Shown: piece after piece, positions 8,743 through 18,604 of the stretch
Layout of the letters: the number at the start of each line of letters is the position of its first letter
How positions within the stretch are numbered: the first letter of the stretch is position 1
NCBI GenBank assembly: GCA_902528135.1
Contig: CABZRS010000010.1
Location: forward strand, 1 to 37,349
Origin: an uncultured Pelagibacteraceae bacterium
Lineage (GTDB): Bacteria; Pseudomonadota; Alphaproteobacteria; Pelagibacterales; Pelagibacteraceae
Direction: 5' to 3'
Length of the DNA stretch: 37,349 bases
Translations under genes and position numbers: made by a program
The notes under the pieces: model-generated
The model's database searches: none
The model's input: the letters and a program-made list of their open reading frames with translations, nothing else
Told to the model about the DNA's origin: nothing

Positions 8743-11303
8743 TATTTACCTTTCTTTTTCTTTTTATTCTTATCGTACTCTTTTCTTTTCTCAATTAAAA
8801 TAAGAGCTTCTTCCATTGTTAATTCAATTGGGTCTTTTTCCTCAGGTATAGTAGCGTTTAATGACTTGTATTTAATATAAGGTCCATATTGACCTTTCAT
8901 AATTCTTACTGGTTTTTTATCTTCTGGATGTTCACCGAGATCTTTAATCAAAGATGATGAAATTCTTCCAGGTTTTGCCTCAGCTATTAGAGTTACGGCT
9001 CTATTAAGACCAATGCTAAATATTTCTTCAACATTCTCTAAACGTGCAGATTTATTTTCACACTTTAAATAAGGCCCAAAACGACCAACATTTACAGTAA
9101 TATCTTTATCATTTTCTGGATTTTTACCTAAACTAATTGGAAGTGAACATAAATACTTAGCTCTATCTAAATCTATACTTTTAATATCAATTCCCTTGGG
9201 GATAGATACATTTTTAAAATTATTTTCTTCTTTTTTTAATTTTTTCTTTCTTTTTTTTTCTTCTTCAACATCATCAATTTCTTTTTCATATTGTAGATAT
9301 GGTCCAAATCTTCCATTTTTTAAATATATGTCTTTACCTATATCATTTTGACCAATTAATTTTGGTTCTGCTAGAGTTAATTGTTGAGCAGCTTTAGACT
9401 TTGAAAGAGGTCGTGTAAATTTACAATCTGGATAATTTGAACATCCAATAAAAGCACCACCACGAAAACTATTTTTTAAACTTAATTGACCACTATCACA
9501 TAATTTGCATTTTCTGTTAATTTTCCCGTCTTTATCAACTTCAAATATTAATGAGCCTAAACTCTCATTAAGCATATCTAAGACTTCTCTAGTACGTTTT
9601 TCTTTAACTTCTGATACATTCAAATTAAAATCTCTCCAAAATTCCTCCAAGACTTTAATCCAATTTTCTTTGCCAGCTGTAATATCGTCTAATTGATCTT
9701 CCAATTTTGCAGTAAAATCATAATCAACATATTTTGAAAATAATTTTTCAAGAAAAGCAGAGAGTAGCTTACCTCTATCAGTTGGAAAAAATCTTTTGTT
9801 TTCTATATCCGCATAACCTCTATTTGAGATTACTGATATGATACTAGCATATGTTGAAGGTCGTCCAATTCCTAATTCTTCTAACTTTTTAACAAGACTT
9901 GCTTCTGAATATCTTGGTGGTGGCTGAGTGAAATGTTGTTCATCCGTAAAGTCATTAAACTCTACTTCACCTTTACCAACTTCTGGTAATATATTTTCAT
10001 CATCTTTATTTTCATCTAATCTTGAAACCTTTAAAAAACCGTCAAATTTTAAACTTGAACCACTAACTTTACATATGTTTTTATTATCTTCAGATGTTAT
10101 TATTATAGTTTTTCTATCAAATTTTGCTGATTCCATTTGTGAGGATAATGATCTTGACCAAATTAAGTTGTAAAGTTTGTATTGATCTGTGCTTAAATAT
10201 TTTTTCATATCTTCAGGGATTCTACCAATTTCTGTTGGTCTGATAGCTTCATGAGCTTCTTGCGCATTTTTGGCCTTTTTGCCTGAATAATTTAATGGGG
10301 CAGGTGGCAAATATGTTTCACCATAATTTTGAGTAATGAAATCTCTAAAAGTAACTACAGCATCTTTTGATATATTAGTTCCATCTGTACGCATATAAGT
10401 AATTAATCCAACAGTTTCTCCATCAATATCAATACCTTGATAAAGTCTTTGGGCGATTTGCATTGTCCTAGAGGCTCCAAAACCCAGTTTACTTGATGAA
10501 GTTTGCTGTAAAGTAGAAGTGGTAAAAGGACCAGATGGGTTTCGTGTATAAATTTTAGATATTATATCTGTAATATAATATTTTTTATTTTTAATTAAAT
10601 CTAAAGCATTATTAATATCTTCTTTATTTTTAAATGAGAATTTTTCAATTTTTTTATCATCTAGTTGAGCAATAGATGTATTTATATTTAGATTTTCCTT
10701 TGTTAAGAAATTTAAGTTGAGTGTCCAAAACTCATCTGGTTTAAAAACCTCAATTTCATGTTCTCTTTCTGTTAATAATCTAAGAGCAACAGACTGAACT
10801 CTTCCGGCTGACTTAGATCCTGGTAATTTTGTCCATAAAATCGGTGATATATTAAAACCTACTAAGTAGTCTAGCGCTCTTCTTGCCATATAGGCATCAA
10901 CAAGTTCATTTTCTATATTCCTTGGATTGTCTATACCGTTTGTTACAGCTGTTTTTGTTATTTCATTAAAAACTACACGTTCAACTTTTTTATCTTTAAG
11001 AAGTTTTTTTTCATTTAAAAACTCTTTTACATGCCAAGCTATTGCCTCACCTTCTCGATCAGGGTCAGTAGCAAGGATAATTTTTTCTGAGTTTCTAGCA
11101 GTATCTGTGATTTCTTTTAAATATTTTTTTGAGAAACTGTCTATTTCCCAGATCATTTTAAAAGAATTTTCTGGATCAACTGAACCATTTTTTGAAGGTA
11201 GGTCTCTAATATGACCATAACTTGCCAAAACCGTATAATCTGAACCTAGATATTTATTTATAGTTTTAGCTTTTGCGGGACTTTCAACAATTACAAGATT
11301 CAT
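8742..11303 (-). CDS. topA: DNA topoisomerase I (type IA)
   Basis: TopA relaxes negative supercoils through a transient 5'-phosphotyrosine link. The 853-aa protein has the Toprim domain at the N-terminus, with VIVESPAKAKTINKYLG (4-20) and the acidic triad in DPDREGEA (80-87). The catalytic Tyr303 is in GLITYMRTDGT. The C-terminal part has one clear four-Cys zinc ribbon (CKLC and CSNYPDC) and three GxxGPYxxx repeats (GRFGPYLQYE, GRFGPYLKCE, GQYGPYIKY), ending in a Lys-rich tail. This is the alphaproteobacterial architecture. It lies 37 bases after plsY and overlaps the RidA-family gene by one base. Confidence 0.97.
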   Translation of the reverse strand: MNLVIVESPAKAKTINKYLGSDYTVLASYGHIRDLPSKNGSVDPENSFKMIWEIDSFSKKYLKEITDTARNSEKIILATDPDREGEAIAWHVKEFLNEKKLLKDKKVERVVFNEITKTAVTNGIDNPRNIENELVDAYMARRALDYLVGFNISPILWTKLPGSKSAGRVQSVALRLLTEREHEIEVFKPDEFWTLNLNFLTKENLNINTSIAQLDDKKIEKFSFKNKEDINNALDLIKNKKYYITDIISKIYTRNPSGPFTTSTLQQTSSSKLGFGASRTMQIAQRLYQGIDIDGETVGLITYMRTDGTNISKDAVVTFRDFITQNYGETYLPPAPLNYSGKKAKNAQEAHEAIRPTEIGRIPEDMKKYLSTDQYKLYNLIWSRSLSSQMESAKFDRKTIIITSEDNKNICKVSGSSLKFDGFLKVSRLDENKDDENILPEVGKGEVEFNDFTDEQHFTQPPPRYSEASLVKKLEELGIGRPSTYASIISVISNRGYADIENKRFFPTDRGKLLSAFLEKLFSKYVDYDFTAKLEDQLDDITAGKENWIKVLEEFWRDFNLNVSEVKEKRTREVLDMLNESLGSLIFEVDKDGKINRKCKLCDSGQLSLKNSFRGGAFIGCSNYPDCKFTRPLSKSKAAQQLTLAEPKLIGQNDIGKDIYLKNGRFGPYLQYEKEIDDVEEEKKRKKKLKKEENNFKNVSIPKGIDIKSIDLDRAKYLCSLPISLGKNPENDKDITVNVGRFGPYLKCENKSARLENVEEIFSIGLNRAVTLIAEAKPGRISSSLIKDLGEHPEDKKPVRIMKGQYGPYIKYKSLNATIPEEKDPIELTMEEALILIEKRKEYDKNKKKKKGK

Positions 11304-11340
11304 AATAAGCCAAACTACTTATAACTTTTAATCTGTCAAA

Positions 11341-11916
11341 TTAATAAATTTTACTCTTAGTTTCCTCTTTGTTTATTAATCTTTTTATATTTTCTCTATG
11401 TGTATAAAAAATTAAAACAAACATAATGATGAAAAAAATTATGTTACTTTGATTAATGATTAGTAGATAGATTGGAATTGAAATTGAAGCAAATAATGAT
11501 GATAGAGATGAATATCTTGATATTAAAAAAGTTAAAGTCCAAACAATGCCAAAAACTAGTGCATAATAAATATTTATAGAAATCAAAATCCCAACAAAAG
11601 TTGCTACACCTTTGCCACCTTTAAATTTTAGCCAAATTGGGAATAAATGTCCTAAAAATGCACAAAGTGCTGACATATAAACTAGATCAGGATAATTGAA
11701 CTTTATATAGATAACAGGCACAACAGCTTTTGCTATATCTAAAATAAGAGTTAGATAACCCAAAGACTTATTGCCAGTTCTTAAAACATTTGTAGCGCCA
11801 ATATTTCCTGATCCTACATTTCTAATATCTTTTTTAAGTAAAATTTTTGTGAATAGATATCCGAAAGGAATAGAGCCAAATAGATAAGATATTAAAGCTG
11901 TTACTATATAATCCAT
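11341..11916 (-). CDS. plsY: Acyl-phosphate:glycerol-3-phosphate acyltransferase
   Basis: PlsY makes lysophosphatidic acid from acyl-phosphate and glycerol-3-phosphate, the first membrane step of phospholipid synthesis. The 191-aa protein is almost all hydrophobic helices and carries the three PlsY motifs: GSIPFGYL (14-21), GSGNIGATNVLR (about 36-47) and the KGGKGVAT loop (about 99-106). Its start overlaps the stop of the pyrC-like gene by one base. plsY next to pyrC is a common alphaproteobacterial order. Confidence 0.95.
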   Translation of the reverse strand: MDYIVTALISYLFGSIPFGYLFTKILLKKDIRNVGSGNIGATNVLRTGNKSLGYLTLILDIAKAVVPVIYIKFNYPDLVYMSALCAFLGHLFPIWLKFKGGKGVATFVGILISINIYYALVFGIVWTLTFLISRYSSLSSLFASISIPIYLLIINQSNIIFFIIMFVLIFYTHRENIKRLINKEETKSKIY

Positions 11917-13205
11917 TATTCAGATTTAAATAATTCTTCACCATTAACAAATGTATTTAATACTTTGCCTTGAAGCTTTTTATCCTCAATAGGGGTATTT
12001 TTTGATTTTGATATCAATTTATCTTTTCTAACAACCCAAGGTTTATTTATATCTACAATACAAAAATCAGCGTCGTTTCCTATTGATAAGTTACCTTTAT
12101 TTATTTTAAGTATTTCGGCTGGTTTTGATGTTAAAGCTTTTATTATAGTTTCCAACTCAACTGATCCATTATGATATAGTTCTAAGCTTAATGGTAATAA
12201 AGTTTCTATTCCTGATGCACCCGTTTCTGCTTGAGCAAAAGTTAATCTTTTATTTTCTTCATCTTCTGGTTTGTGATCAGAAACAATAACGTCAATTGTT
12301 TTATCATTTAACCCTTGAACTAAAGCATTTCTATCAGTTTCTGTTCTCAGGGGGGGTGATAATTTTAAGAAAGTTTTAAAATCACCAATGTCATTTTCAT
12401 TTAAGGATAAATTATTTATAGAAACACCACAACTGAAGTTTACTTTATTTTTTCTTTCTCTGATTATATCTACAGAATTTGTGGATGAAATCTGGGCAAT
12501 ATGATACCTACAATTATTATATTCTAACAATGTTAGGTCTCTCTCTATAATTAATAATTCAGCACTTATTGGAATTCCTTGAAGACCAAGTTTTGTAGCT
12601 ATGATACCATCATTAATCATTCCATCTTTTGATAACTCTGCATCCTCAGCATGTTGTATTATTAAAGATTTTAAATCTGAAGCTGAATTCATAATCCTAT
12701 TCATAATTCTGGGATTTTGAATTGTTTTTACTCCATCAGTAAAACCAATTATACCTTTGCTCTGTAATAATCCAAATTCAGTCATATTTTCTCCTTCTGC
12801 TTTTACTGTTAATGCAGCTGTTGGATAAATATTAATTTTTGATTTGTCTCTTCCTCTTCTTTTAAGAAAATCAACTATTGAAACATTATCGATTACTGGA
12901 TTTGTATTTGGCATTGTAACTACTGATGTTACACCACCAGACAAAGCAGCTTCACTAAGTGTTCTAAAATTTTCTTTATATTCATATCCTGGTTCACCAA
13001 CAAAAACTCGCATATCTACAATACCTGGAAATATGTATTTTCCTTTTAAATCTATTATTTTTTCTCTAGATGGAATGTTGTTGGTATTTACTTTTTTTCC
13101 GACAGCTTCAATTTTTCCATTTTCTCCAATTATTATTCCTCCAATTTCATTTAAGGAATTATGAGGGTCAATTATATTTGCATTTATAAAGTATTTTTTT
13201 TTCAT
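11916..13205 (-). CDS. pyrC: Dihydroorotase-like protein lacking the HxH metal motif (PyrC' type)
   Basis: The 429-aa protein has the class I dihydroorotase/amidohydrolase layout, and pyrB lies directly upstream with no base between. Active enzymes read PGxxDxHxHxR near residue 60. Here the same place reads PGIVDMRVFVGEPG (60-73), so both metal-binding histidines are Arg66 and Phe68 and the Arg is Gly70. The later ligands look kept (Asp157, His185, His235, Asp310), but the usual His-His of the substrate loop is Asn264-Asn265. Non-catalytic PyrC' proteins of this kind support assembly of aspartate carbamoyltransferase in Pseudomonas (established). By analogy this is probably a structural partner of PyrB rather than a working dihydroorotase. 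The family call is firm; the activity call is inference. Confidence 0.88.
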   Translation of the reverse strand: MKKKYFINANIIDPHNSLNEIGGIIIGENGKIEAVGKKVNTNNIPSREKIIDLKGKYIFPGIVDMRVFVGEPGYEYKENFRTLSEAALSGGVTSVVTMPNTNPVIDNVSIVDFLKRRGRDKSKINIYPTAALTVKAEGENMTEFGLLQSKGIIGFTDGVKTIQNPRIMNRIMNSASDLKSLIIQHAEDAELSKDGMINDGIIATKLGLQGIPISAELLIIERDLTLLEYNNCRYHIAQISSTNSVDIIRERKNKVNFSCGVSINNLSLNENDIGDFKTFLKLSPPLRTETDRNALVQGLNDKTIDVIVSDHKPEDEENKRLTFAQAETGASGIETLLPLSLELYHNGSVELETIIKALTSKPAEILKINKGNLSIGNDADFCIVDINKPWVVRKDKLISKSKNTPIEDKKLQGKVLNTFVNGEELFKSE

Positions 13206-14147
13206 TTATTCACAAAAAATCTTTAAGCAGGCCATTCTTACTGCTACGCCTAATTCAACTTGTTCTTTTATTACACTTTTGTTTATATCGTCTGCTAAGT
13301 TTGTATCAATTTCAATTCCTCTATTCATTGGTCCTGGATGCATTATTAAAGCATCCTCTTTAGCATATTGAATTTTATCAGGTGTTAAGCCATAATACTC
13401 ATAATATTCTCTGTTAGATGATAGAAACGAGCTTGTCATTCTTTCATTTTGTAATCTTAACATCATTACTATGTCACAATCTTTAACTCCTTTTTTCATA
13501 TCAGAAAAAATATTTACTCCAAATTTTTCAATTTCATTTGGCATTAAATTTGAAGGAGCCACAATATTCACTTCTGCACCCAACATGTTTAGAAGATAAA
13601 TATTTGATCTTGCTACTCTTGAATGTAATATATCTCCACATATTGCAATTTTAAGACCTTCAATTTTTTTTCTTCTATTTATAATTGTTAAAGCATCCAA
13701 TAATGCTTGAGTTGGATGTTCTCTTCTACCATCACCTGCGTTTAATACTGCACAATTAACTTTTTGAGATAGAAGGTTACAAGCCCCTGAGTCTTGATGT
13801 CTTATTACAATAATGTCTGGATGCATTGCATTTAACGTCATAGCAGTATCTATTAACGTTTCACCTTTTTTGATAGCAGAATTTGTAATATTCATTGACA
13901 TTACATCTGCACCTAATCTTTTTCCTGCTAATTCGAACGAGCTCTGTGTCCTTGTTGATGGTTCAAAAAATAAGTTTATTTGAGTTTTCCCTTTTAAAAT
14001 ATCAATTTTTTTATTTTTGCTTTTATTTAATTCTATGAATTTAGAGGCTTCGTTCAGGATAGTCGTAACATCACTAACAGATAAATCCTGGATACCTAAC
14101 AAATGTTTTTGAGATATTTTAATAGCTTTTTTTGATTTAGTTGCCAT
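13206..14147 (-). CDS. pyrB: Aspartate carbamoyltransferase catalytic subunit
   Basis: PyrB joins carbamoyl phosphate and aspartate, the committed step of pyrimidine synthesis. The 313-aa protein has the carbamoyl-phosphate motif [12 protein letters not shown] (61-72), [10 protein letters not shown], the [10 protein letters not shown] segment and HPGPMNRG near the end. No regulatory pyrI gene is nearby; instead a pyrC-like gene with altered active site follows directly, the PyrB-PyrC' arrangement. The preceding gene, ruvX, ends 42 bases upstream, so pyrB could have its own weak promoter, but I could not identify a convincing one. Confidence 0.96.
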   Translation of the reverse strand: MATKSKKAIKISQKHLLGIQDLSVSDVTTILNEASKFIELNKSKNKKIDILKGKTQINLFFEPSTRTQSSFELAGKRLGADVMSMNITNSAIKKGETLIDTAMTLNAMHPDIIVIRHQDSGACNLLSQKVNCAVLNAGDGRREHPTQALLDALTIINRRKKIEGLKIAICGDILHSRVARSNIYLLNMLGAEVNIVAPSNLMPNEIEKFGVNIFSDMKKGVKDCDIVMMLRLQNERMTSSFLSSNREYYEYYGLTPDKIQYAKEDALIMHPGPMNRGIEIDTNLADDINKSVIKEQVELGVAVRMACLKIFCE

Positions 14148-14189
14148 TAAAATTAACTCTATAACTATATAGTATTAACTATGCAACCA

Positions 14190-14645
14190 TTAATTTTGAA
14201 TAAAATCTAAAGCACCTTGTAAAATAAAAGCCGCTGCAAACTTATCAATATCTTTCTTTCTTTTACTGACATTTATATCTAATTCACTTGATAAATTGAA
14301 AGCACCAACAGTAGATAATCTTTCATCCCACAAAGACACAGGAATATCAATTTTATTCGAAATATTGATTGCTATATCTTTTGCTGATTGTGAAGATTTT
14401 CCGTAAGTACCATCCATATTTATTGGATTGCCTATAATAATTCCTCTGATGTCATTTTCTGCAATAATACTTTCTAGTGCATCAATTAATTTACCTTGTT
14501 TAGAATTATCTAAGGTTTGAAGGGGAGTTGCAACTTTTTGATTATAATCACTTATTGCAATCCCAATCCTTTTTGTGCCTAAATCTATACCCAATAATCT
14601 TGAACCACTTGATAATTTGTTTTTGAATTCATTAATTGTGATCAT
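14190..14645 (-). CDS. ruvX: Putative pre-16S rRNA nuclease / Holliday junction resolvase RuvX (YqgF)
   Basis: YqgF is an RNase H-fold nuclease implicated in 16S rRNA 5' end maturation in E. coli and annotated as a Holliday junction resolvase by structure. The 151-aa protein has the first acidic motif LLGIDLGTKRIGIAISD (17-33), IIIGNPINMDG in the middle, the DERLST motif, and DKFAAAFILQGALD near the end. All are family-typical, and the length is about normal. It is the first gene of the leftward unit and faces gatC across 50 bases. Confidence 0.9.
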   Translation of the reverse strand: MITINEFKNKLSSGSRLLGIDLGTKRIGIAISDYNQKVATPLQTLDNSKQGKLIDALESIIAENDIRGIIIGNPINMDGTYGKSSQSAKDIAINISNKIDIPVSLWDERLSTVGAFNLSSELDINVSKRKKDIDKFAAAFILQGALDFIQN

Positions 14646-14695
14646 ATTGTATATTTTTAACTTAAGTGGTAGTTTGCGACATTATTTTTTATCAT

Positions 14696-14983
14696 ATGAC
14701 GATAGATCTTAAAACTGTAAAACACATATCAAAATTAGCAAGGATCTCACTTGAAGAGAAAAAAGCTGAAAAATTGGCAGATGATATGAATTCTATATTT
14801 GAATTTATTGAAAAATTAAACGAGCTAAAAACTGAGAATGTTGAACCATTAACCTCTATAGCTGAAACAACTTTGAGATTAAGAGAAGATAAAATAACCA
14901 GCGATAATATAAGAGAAAAAATTCTTAAAAATTCTCCTGAAAAAAATGATGATTTTTTTGTTGTTCCGAAAGTAGTTGAGTAA
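14696..14983 (+). CDS. gatC: Asp/Glu-tRNA amidotransferase subunit C
   Basis: GatC is the small belt subunit that holds GatA and GatB together. I start at the ATG at 14696 (MTIDLKTVKHISKLARI), which matches the family; an upstream GTG at 14666 would add ten unlikely residues and use up most of the divergent spacer. The 95-aa product has the typical LARISLEEKKAEKLADDMNS region and a C-terminal LREDKITSDN segment. The stop overlaps the gatA start by one base. Confidence 0.93.
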   Translation: MTIDLKTVKHISKLARISLEEKKAEKLADDMNSIFEFIEKLNELKTENVEPLTSIAETTLRLREDKITSDNIREKILKNSPEKNDDFFVVPKVVE

Positions 14984-16440
14984 TGACAGATATAACATCT
15001 TTAAGCCTTTTTGAATTAATTAAAAATATAAAAGAAAAGAAAATATCGTCAAATGAAGCCTCAAAATCTTTTATTGATAGATCTCAAAAGTCAAAAAAAC
15101 TAAATGCATACGTAACTGAAAATTTTGAAAATTGTCTTAAACTTTCAAAAGAGTTTGATAACAAACCAAATTATGATTTAAAACTTCCAGGTATTCCAAT
15201 TGCTGTAAAAGATCTATTTTGTACAAATGAAGTAAGAACAACAGCTGGAAGCAATATTTTAAATAATTTTTTTCCCAGCTATGAATCTACTGTAACACAA
15301 AATATATGGAATGAAGGTGGTATTTTACTCGGCAAACTTAATTGTGATGAATTTGCAATGGGCTCATCTAATGAAACAAGTTTTTTTGGCAATGTTCAAA
15401 ACCCAATTGCAAAAGATTTAGTTCCAGGTGGATCATCAGGTGGTTCCTCTTCGGCTTTAGCAGCTAATTTAACACCTGTAACAATAGGAACTGACACTGG
15501 TGGATCTATTAGGCAGCCAGCTTCCTTTACTGGAACTGTTGGTCTAAAACCCACTTATGGAAGCTGTTCAAGATATGGAATTGTTGCCTTTGCATCATCT
15601 CTAGATCAAGCAGGTCCGATGAGCAAAGACGTCAAAGATAGCTCTATTCTTTTAGAGGTGATCTCATCATTTGATAAAAAAGATTCAACTTCAATAGATT
15701 TTAAAAGAAATAATTATTCATCAGAACTAACTAGAAATATCAAAGGTATAAAAATTGGAATCCCAAATGAATACAGAGTTGAGGGGATGCCAGACGAAAT
15801 TGAGAATCTTTGGAAAAAGGGCATTGAATATGCAAAGGATTGTGGTGCTGAAATAATTGATATTTCTTTACCTCACACAAGTTATGCTTTGCCTACTTAT
15901 TATATTGTAGCGCCAGCTGAAGCATCATCTAATTTAGCAAGATATGATGGTGTTAAATATGGTTTAAGATCTTCTGGGGAAAGTTTAATTGATATGTATG
16001 AAAAAACTAGATCAGAAGGTTTTGGAGAAGAAGTAAAAAGAAGGATAATGATAGGCACATATGTTTTGTCTTCTGGATATTATGATGCTTATTATCTCAA
16101 AGCCCAAAAAGTAAGGCAGTTAATTAAAAAAGATTTTGATGAAGCTTATAATAAAGTTGATGCTATTTTAACACCTTCAACACCTAGTTCTGCATTTAAA
16201 ATAGGAGAAAAATCTAATGATCCAGTTTCAATGTATTTAAATGATATATTTACTGTTCCAGTAAACCTTGCAGGATTACCTGGGATTTCAATACCAGCAG
16301 GTAGGGATAAAAATAATTATCCATTAGGTTTACAAATAATAGGTAAACCTTTTGATGAACAAACAGTTTTAAATATTGCTTATTCAATGGAGGAAAAAAT
16401 CAATTATAAAAATAATATAACTGATTGGTGGATGGAATAA
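14983..16440 (+). CDS. gatA: Asp/Glu-tRNA amidotransferase subunit A
   Basis: GatA is the amidase that frees ammonia from glutamine for conversion of Glu-tRNA-Gln or Asp-tRNA-Asn. The 485-aa protein has the amidase-signature triad: Lys76 ([10 protein letters not shown]), Ser151 in [15 protein letters not shown] and Ser175 in [13 protein letters not shown]. Positions match characterised GatA proteins after a small offset. It lies between gatC and gatB with one-base overlaps on both sides, so the three subunits are probably made in step. Confidence 0.97.
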   Translation: MTDITSLSLFELIKNIKEKKISSNEASKSFIDRSQKSKKLNAYVTENFENCLKLSKEFDNKPNYDLKLPGIPIAVKDLFCTNEVRTTAGSNILNNFFPSYESTVTQNIWNEGGILLGKLNCDEFAMGSSNETSFFGNVQNPIAKDLVPGGSSGGSSSALAANLTPVTIGTDTGGSIRQPASFTGTVGLKPTYGSCSRYGIVAFASSLDQAGPMSKDVKDSSILLEVISSFDKKDSTSIDFKRNNYSSELTRNIKGIKIGIPNEYRVEGMPDEIENLWKKGIEYAKDCGAEIIDISLPHTSYALPTYYIVAPAEASSNLARYDGVKYGLRSSGESLIDMYEKTRSEGFGEEVKRRIMIGTYVLSSGYYDAYYLKAQKVRQLIKKDFDEAYNKVDAILTPSTPSSAFKIGEKSNDPVSMYLNDIFTVPVNLAGLPGISIPAGRDKNNYPLGLQIIGKPFDEQTVLNIAYSMEEKINYKNNITDWWME

Positions 16441-17915
16441 TGTCTAAAAATAATTCGGAATATTTAATAGAAAGAAATGATAATATTTATGAAGTTGTTG
16501 TAGGGCTTGAAGTTCATGCTCAAGTAACATCAAATTCAAAACTTTTTTCATCTTCTTCTACAAAATTTGGTGCTGAACCTAACACTCAAGTAAGTTTAGT
16601 TGATGCAGCATTTCCAGGAATGCTTCCAGTAATTAATGAATATTGTGTTAAACAAGCTATAAAAACTGGTATTGGTTTAAAAGCTAAGATCAATAATAAG
16701 TCTGTTTTCGATAGAAAGAATTATTTTTATGCTGATTTACCTCAGGGGTATCAAATTTCACAATATAAATACCCAATTGTGGGTGAGGGCAATGTTATTT
16801 TGGATATGCCTGGAGGTCAAAAACAAGTTGGAATAGAAAGATTACATTTAGAGCAGGATGCAGGAAAAAGTATTCATGATATTGATCCGAGTAACACACT
16901 AGTTGATCTAAATAGATCGGGTGTAGCTTTAATGGAGATTGTTAGCAAGCCTGATCTAAGATCACCAGATGAAGTAAATGCTTATATAAAAAAACTTAGA
17001 TCTATTATGAGATATTTAGGAACTTGCGATGGTAACATGCAAGAGGGATCATTGAGAGCAGATGTTAACGTGTCTGTAAGAATAAAAGGCTCAACAGAAT
17101 TAGGTACAAGATGTGAAATAAAAAATGTTAATTCTATAAAGTTCATGCAAATGGCAATTATTTATGAAGCAAATAGACAAGTTGATTTAATAGAAGAAGG
17201 TGAAGAAATAGATCAAGAAACAAGACTTTTTGATACAAAAAAAAATGAAACAAGGTCAATGAGGTCAAAAGAAGATGCTCATGATTATAGATACTTTCCA
17301 GATCCAGATTTACTTCCACTAGAAATTACGGATGAATTTATTGATCAATTAAAATCTGAAATCCCTGAATTACCAGATGACAAAAAAAAAAGGTTTATTG
17401 ATGAGTTTAAAATTTCTCCTTATGAAGCAACTATTTTAGTCTCTGATATAGATACAGCTAAATATTTTGAAGAAGTTGTTGCTAAAATGGGCAAAAACCG
17501 TGATATGAAATTAGCTGTAAATTGGATTACAGGAGAATTATTTGCTCTTTTAAATAATAAAAATATTGAAATTGCTCATAGTCCAATAAGTGCAAAAAAT
17601 TTAGCAAAATTGATTAATTTAATTAAAAATGGAACTATTTCAGGTAAAATTGCTAAGACAATATTTGAATTAATGATGGATGGTGACATAGACCCTCAAA
17701 TAATTGTTGAGGAAAAAGGTTTAAAGCAACAAAGTGATCCAAAAGCACTAGAGGCATTAATTGATAAAATAATCAACGATAACAGAGAAAAAGCCATTGA
17801 ATATAAACAAGGAAAAGAAAAGCTATTCGGTTTTTTTGTGGGGCAAGCAATGAAAGCTTCTGGTGGAAAAGCTAACCCTCAATTAATTAATGAAATATTA
17901 AAGAAGAAACTTTAA
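16440..17915 (+). CDS. gatB: Asp/Glu-tRNA amidotransferase subunit B
   Basis: GatB binds the misacylated tRNA, activates the side chain with ATP and receives ammonia from GatA. I start at the ATG at 16440 (TAATG overlap with gatA); an in-frame ATG at 16425 adds five residues inside gatA. The 491-aa product has [10 protein letters not shown] near the start, the [16 protein letters not shown] region, RADVNVSVR, and the C-terminal YqeY-like helical domain. The complete GatCAB complex implies that this organism makes Gln-tRNA, Asn-tRNA or both indirectly. Confidence 0.97.
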   Translation: MSKNNSEYLIERNDNIYEVVVGLEVHAQVTSNSKLFSSSSTKFGAEPNTQVSLVDAAFPGMLPVINEYCVKQAIKTGIGLKAKINNKSVFDRKNYFYADLPQGYQISQYKYPIVGEGNVILDMPGGQKQVGIERLHLEQDAGKSIHDIDPSNTLVDLNRSGVALMEIVSKPDLRSPDEVNAYIKKLRSIMRYLGTCDGNMQEGSLRADVNVSVRIKGSTELGTRCEIKNVNSIKFMQMAIIYEANRQVDLIEEGEEIDQETRLFDTKKNETRSMRSKEDAHDYRYFPDPDLLPLEITDEFIDQLKSEIPELPDDKKKRFIDEFKISPYEATILVSDIDTAKYFEEVVAKMGKNRDMKLAVNWITGELFALLNNKNIEIAHSPISAKNLAKLINLIKNGTISGKIAKTIFELMMDGDIDPQIIVEEKGLKQQSDPKALEALIDKIINDNREKAIEYKQGKEKLFGFFVGQAMKASGGKANPQLINEILKKKL

Positions 17916-17953
17916 TTTTAACGAAACCTATAGTCATTATATAGTTAAAATAG

Positions 17954-18604
17954 ATGGGTAAGAACATTGAGATTTCTGAAAAAATTGAAAAATATATTAA
18001 TAATTTTAGTTTTAAACTAAGCCCAGTTCAAAAAGAAATCATAGATTATAATAATACACTTGGAAATGAAAAGAGAATGCAAGTAGCGATATCTCAATGT
18101 CATTTTATCCATTTAATAATAAAAATATCTAATATAAAAAATGTGCTTGAGATTGGAACTTTTACTGGTTTAAGTGCACTTTCTATTGCTCTTGCACTTC
18201 CAGAGGATGGAAAACTTACTGCACTTGATAAAGATAAAGAGACAAGCAAGATTGCAGTAAGTTTTTTTAAGAAAGCTAAACAAGATAAAAAAATTCAAAC
18301 GATTGTAAAACCTGCACTAGATAGTTTAGATGAATTAAAAAACCAAAAATATGATATGGTTTTTATTGATGCAGATAAGCTCAACTATAAAGAATATTAT
18401 GAAAAATCAATTAAGATGATTAATAAAGGTGGTTTAATCATCATTGATAATGTTTTATGGCATGGTGAAGTCGTAGATGAAGATAAAATGGATAAATTAA
18501 CATTAAATATAAGAGAATTAAATGAGTATGTTTCAAGTGATGAAAGGGTAGAACAAATAATTATCCCATTGGGAGATGGAATGACTGTTTGTAGAGTTTT
18601 ATAA
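17954..18604 (+). CDS. Class I SAM-dependent O-methyltransferase
   Basis: The 216-aa protein belongs to the caffeoyl-CoA/catechol O-methyltransferase-like family (Methyltransf_3). The SAM motif VLEIGTFTGLSALSIALALP is at about 64-83, the metal-ligand motif FIDADKLNYKEYY at about 137-149, and IIDNVLWHGEV at about 163-173. Asp139, Asp165 and Asn166 are the likely metal ligands. Bacterial members act on catechols or on tRNA hydroxyuridine (TrmR type). The neighbour trhO hydroxylates tRNA U34 in other bacteria, so a TrmR-like role, methylating ho5U, is an attractive but unproven idea. The stop overlaps the trhO start (TAATG). Confidence 0.85.
   Translation: MGKNIEISEKIEKYINNFSFKLSPVQKEIIDYNNTLGNEKRMQVAISQCHFIHLIIKISNIKNVLEIGTFTGLSALSIALALPEDGKLTALDKDKETSKIAVSFFKKAKQDKKIQTIVKPALDSLDELKNQKYDMVFIDADKLNYKEYYEKSIKMINKGGLIIIDNVLWHGEVVDEDKMDKLTLNIRELNEYVSSDERVEQIIIPLGDGMTVCRVL

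Noticed and set aside
10927-11214. Open frame on the plus strand inside topA
   Set aside because: It is antisense to the conserved Toprim domain, with low-complexity Ser/Phe composition typical of a shadow.
12350-12356. Run of seven G in the pyrC-like gene as a possible sequencing error or frameshift
   Set aside because: The frame stays open on both sides and codes a plausible Ser-Pro-Pro segment.
14148-14189. Inverted AT-rich repeats (CTATAACTATATAGT region) before pyrB as a pyrimidine attenuator
   Set aside because: There is no stable GC-containing hairpin, T run or leader peptide; it is too short to be convincing.
14666-14695. GTG start for gatC
   Set aside because: The extra residues are not conserved; the ATG at 14696 gives the standard N-terminus.
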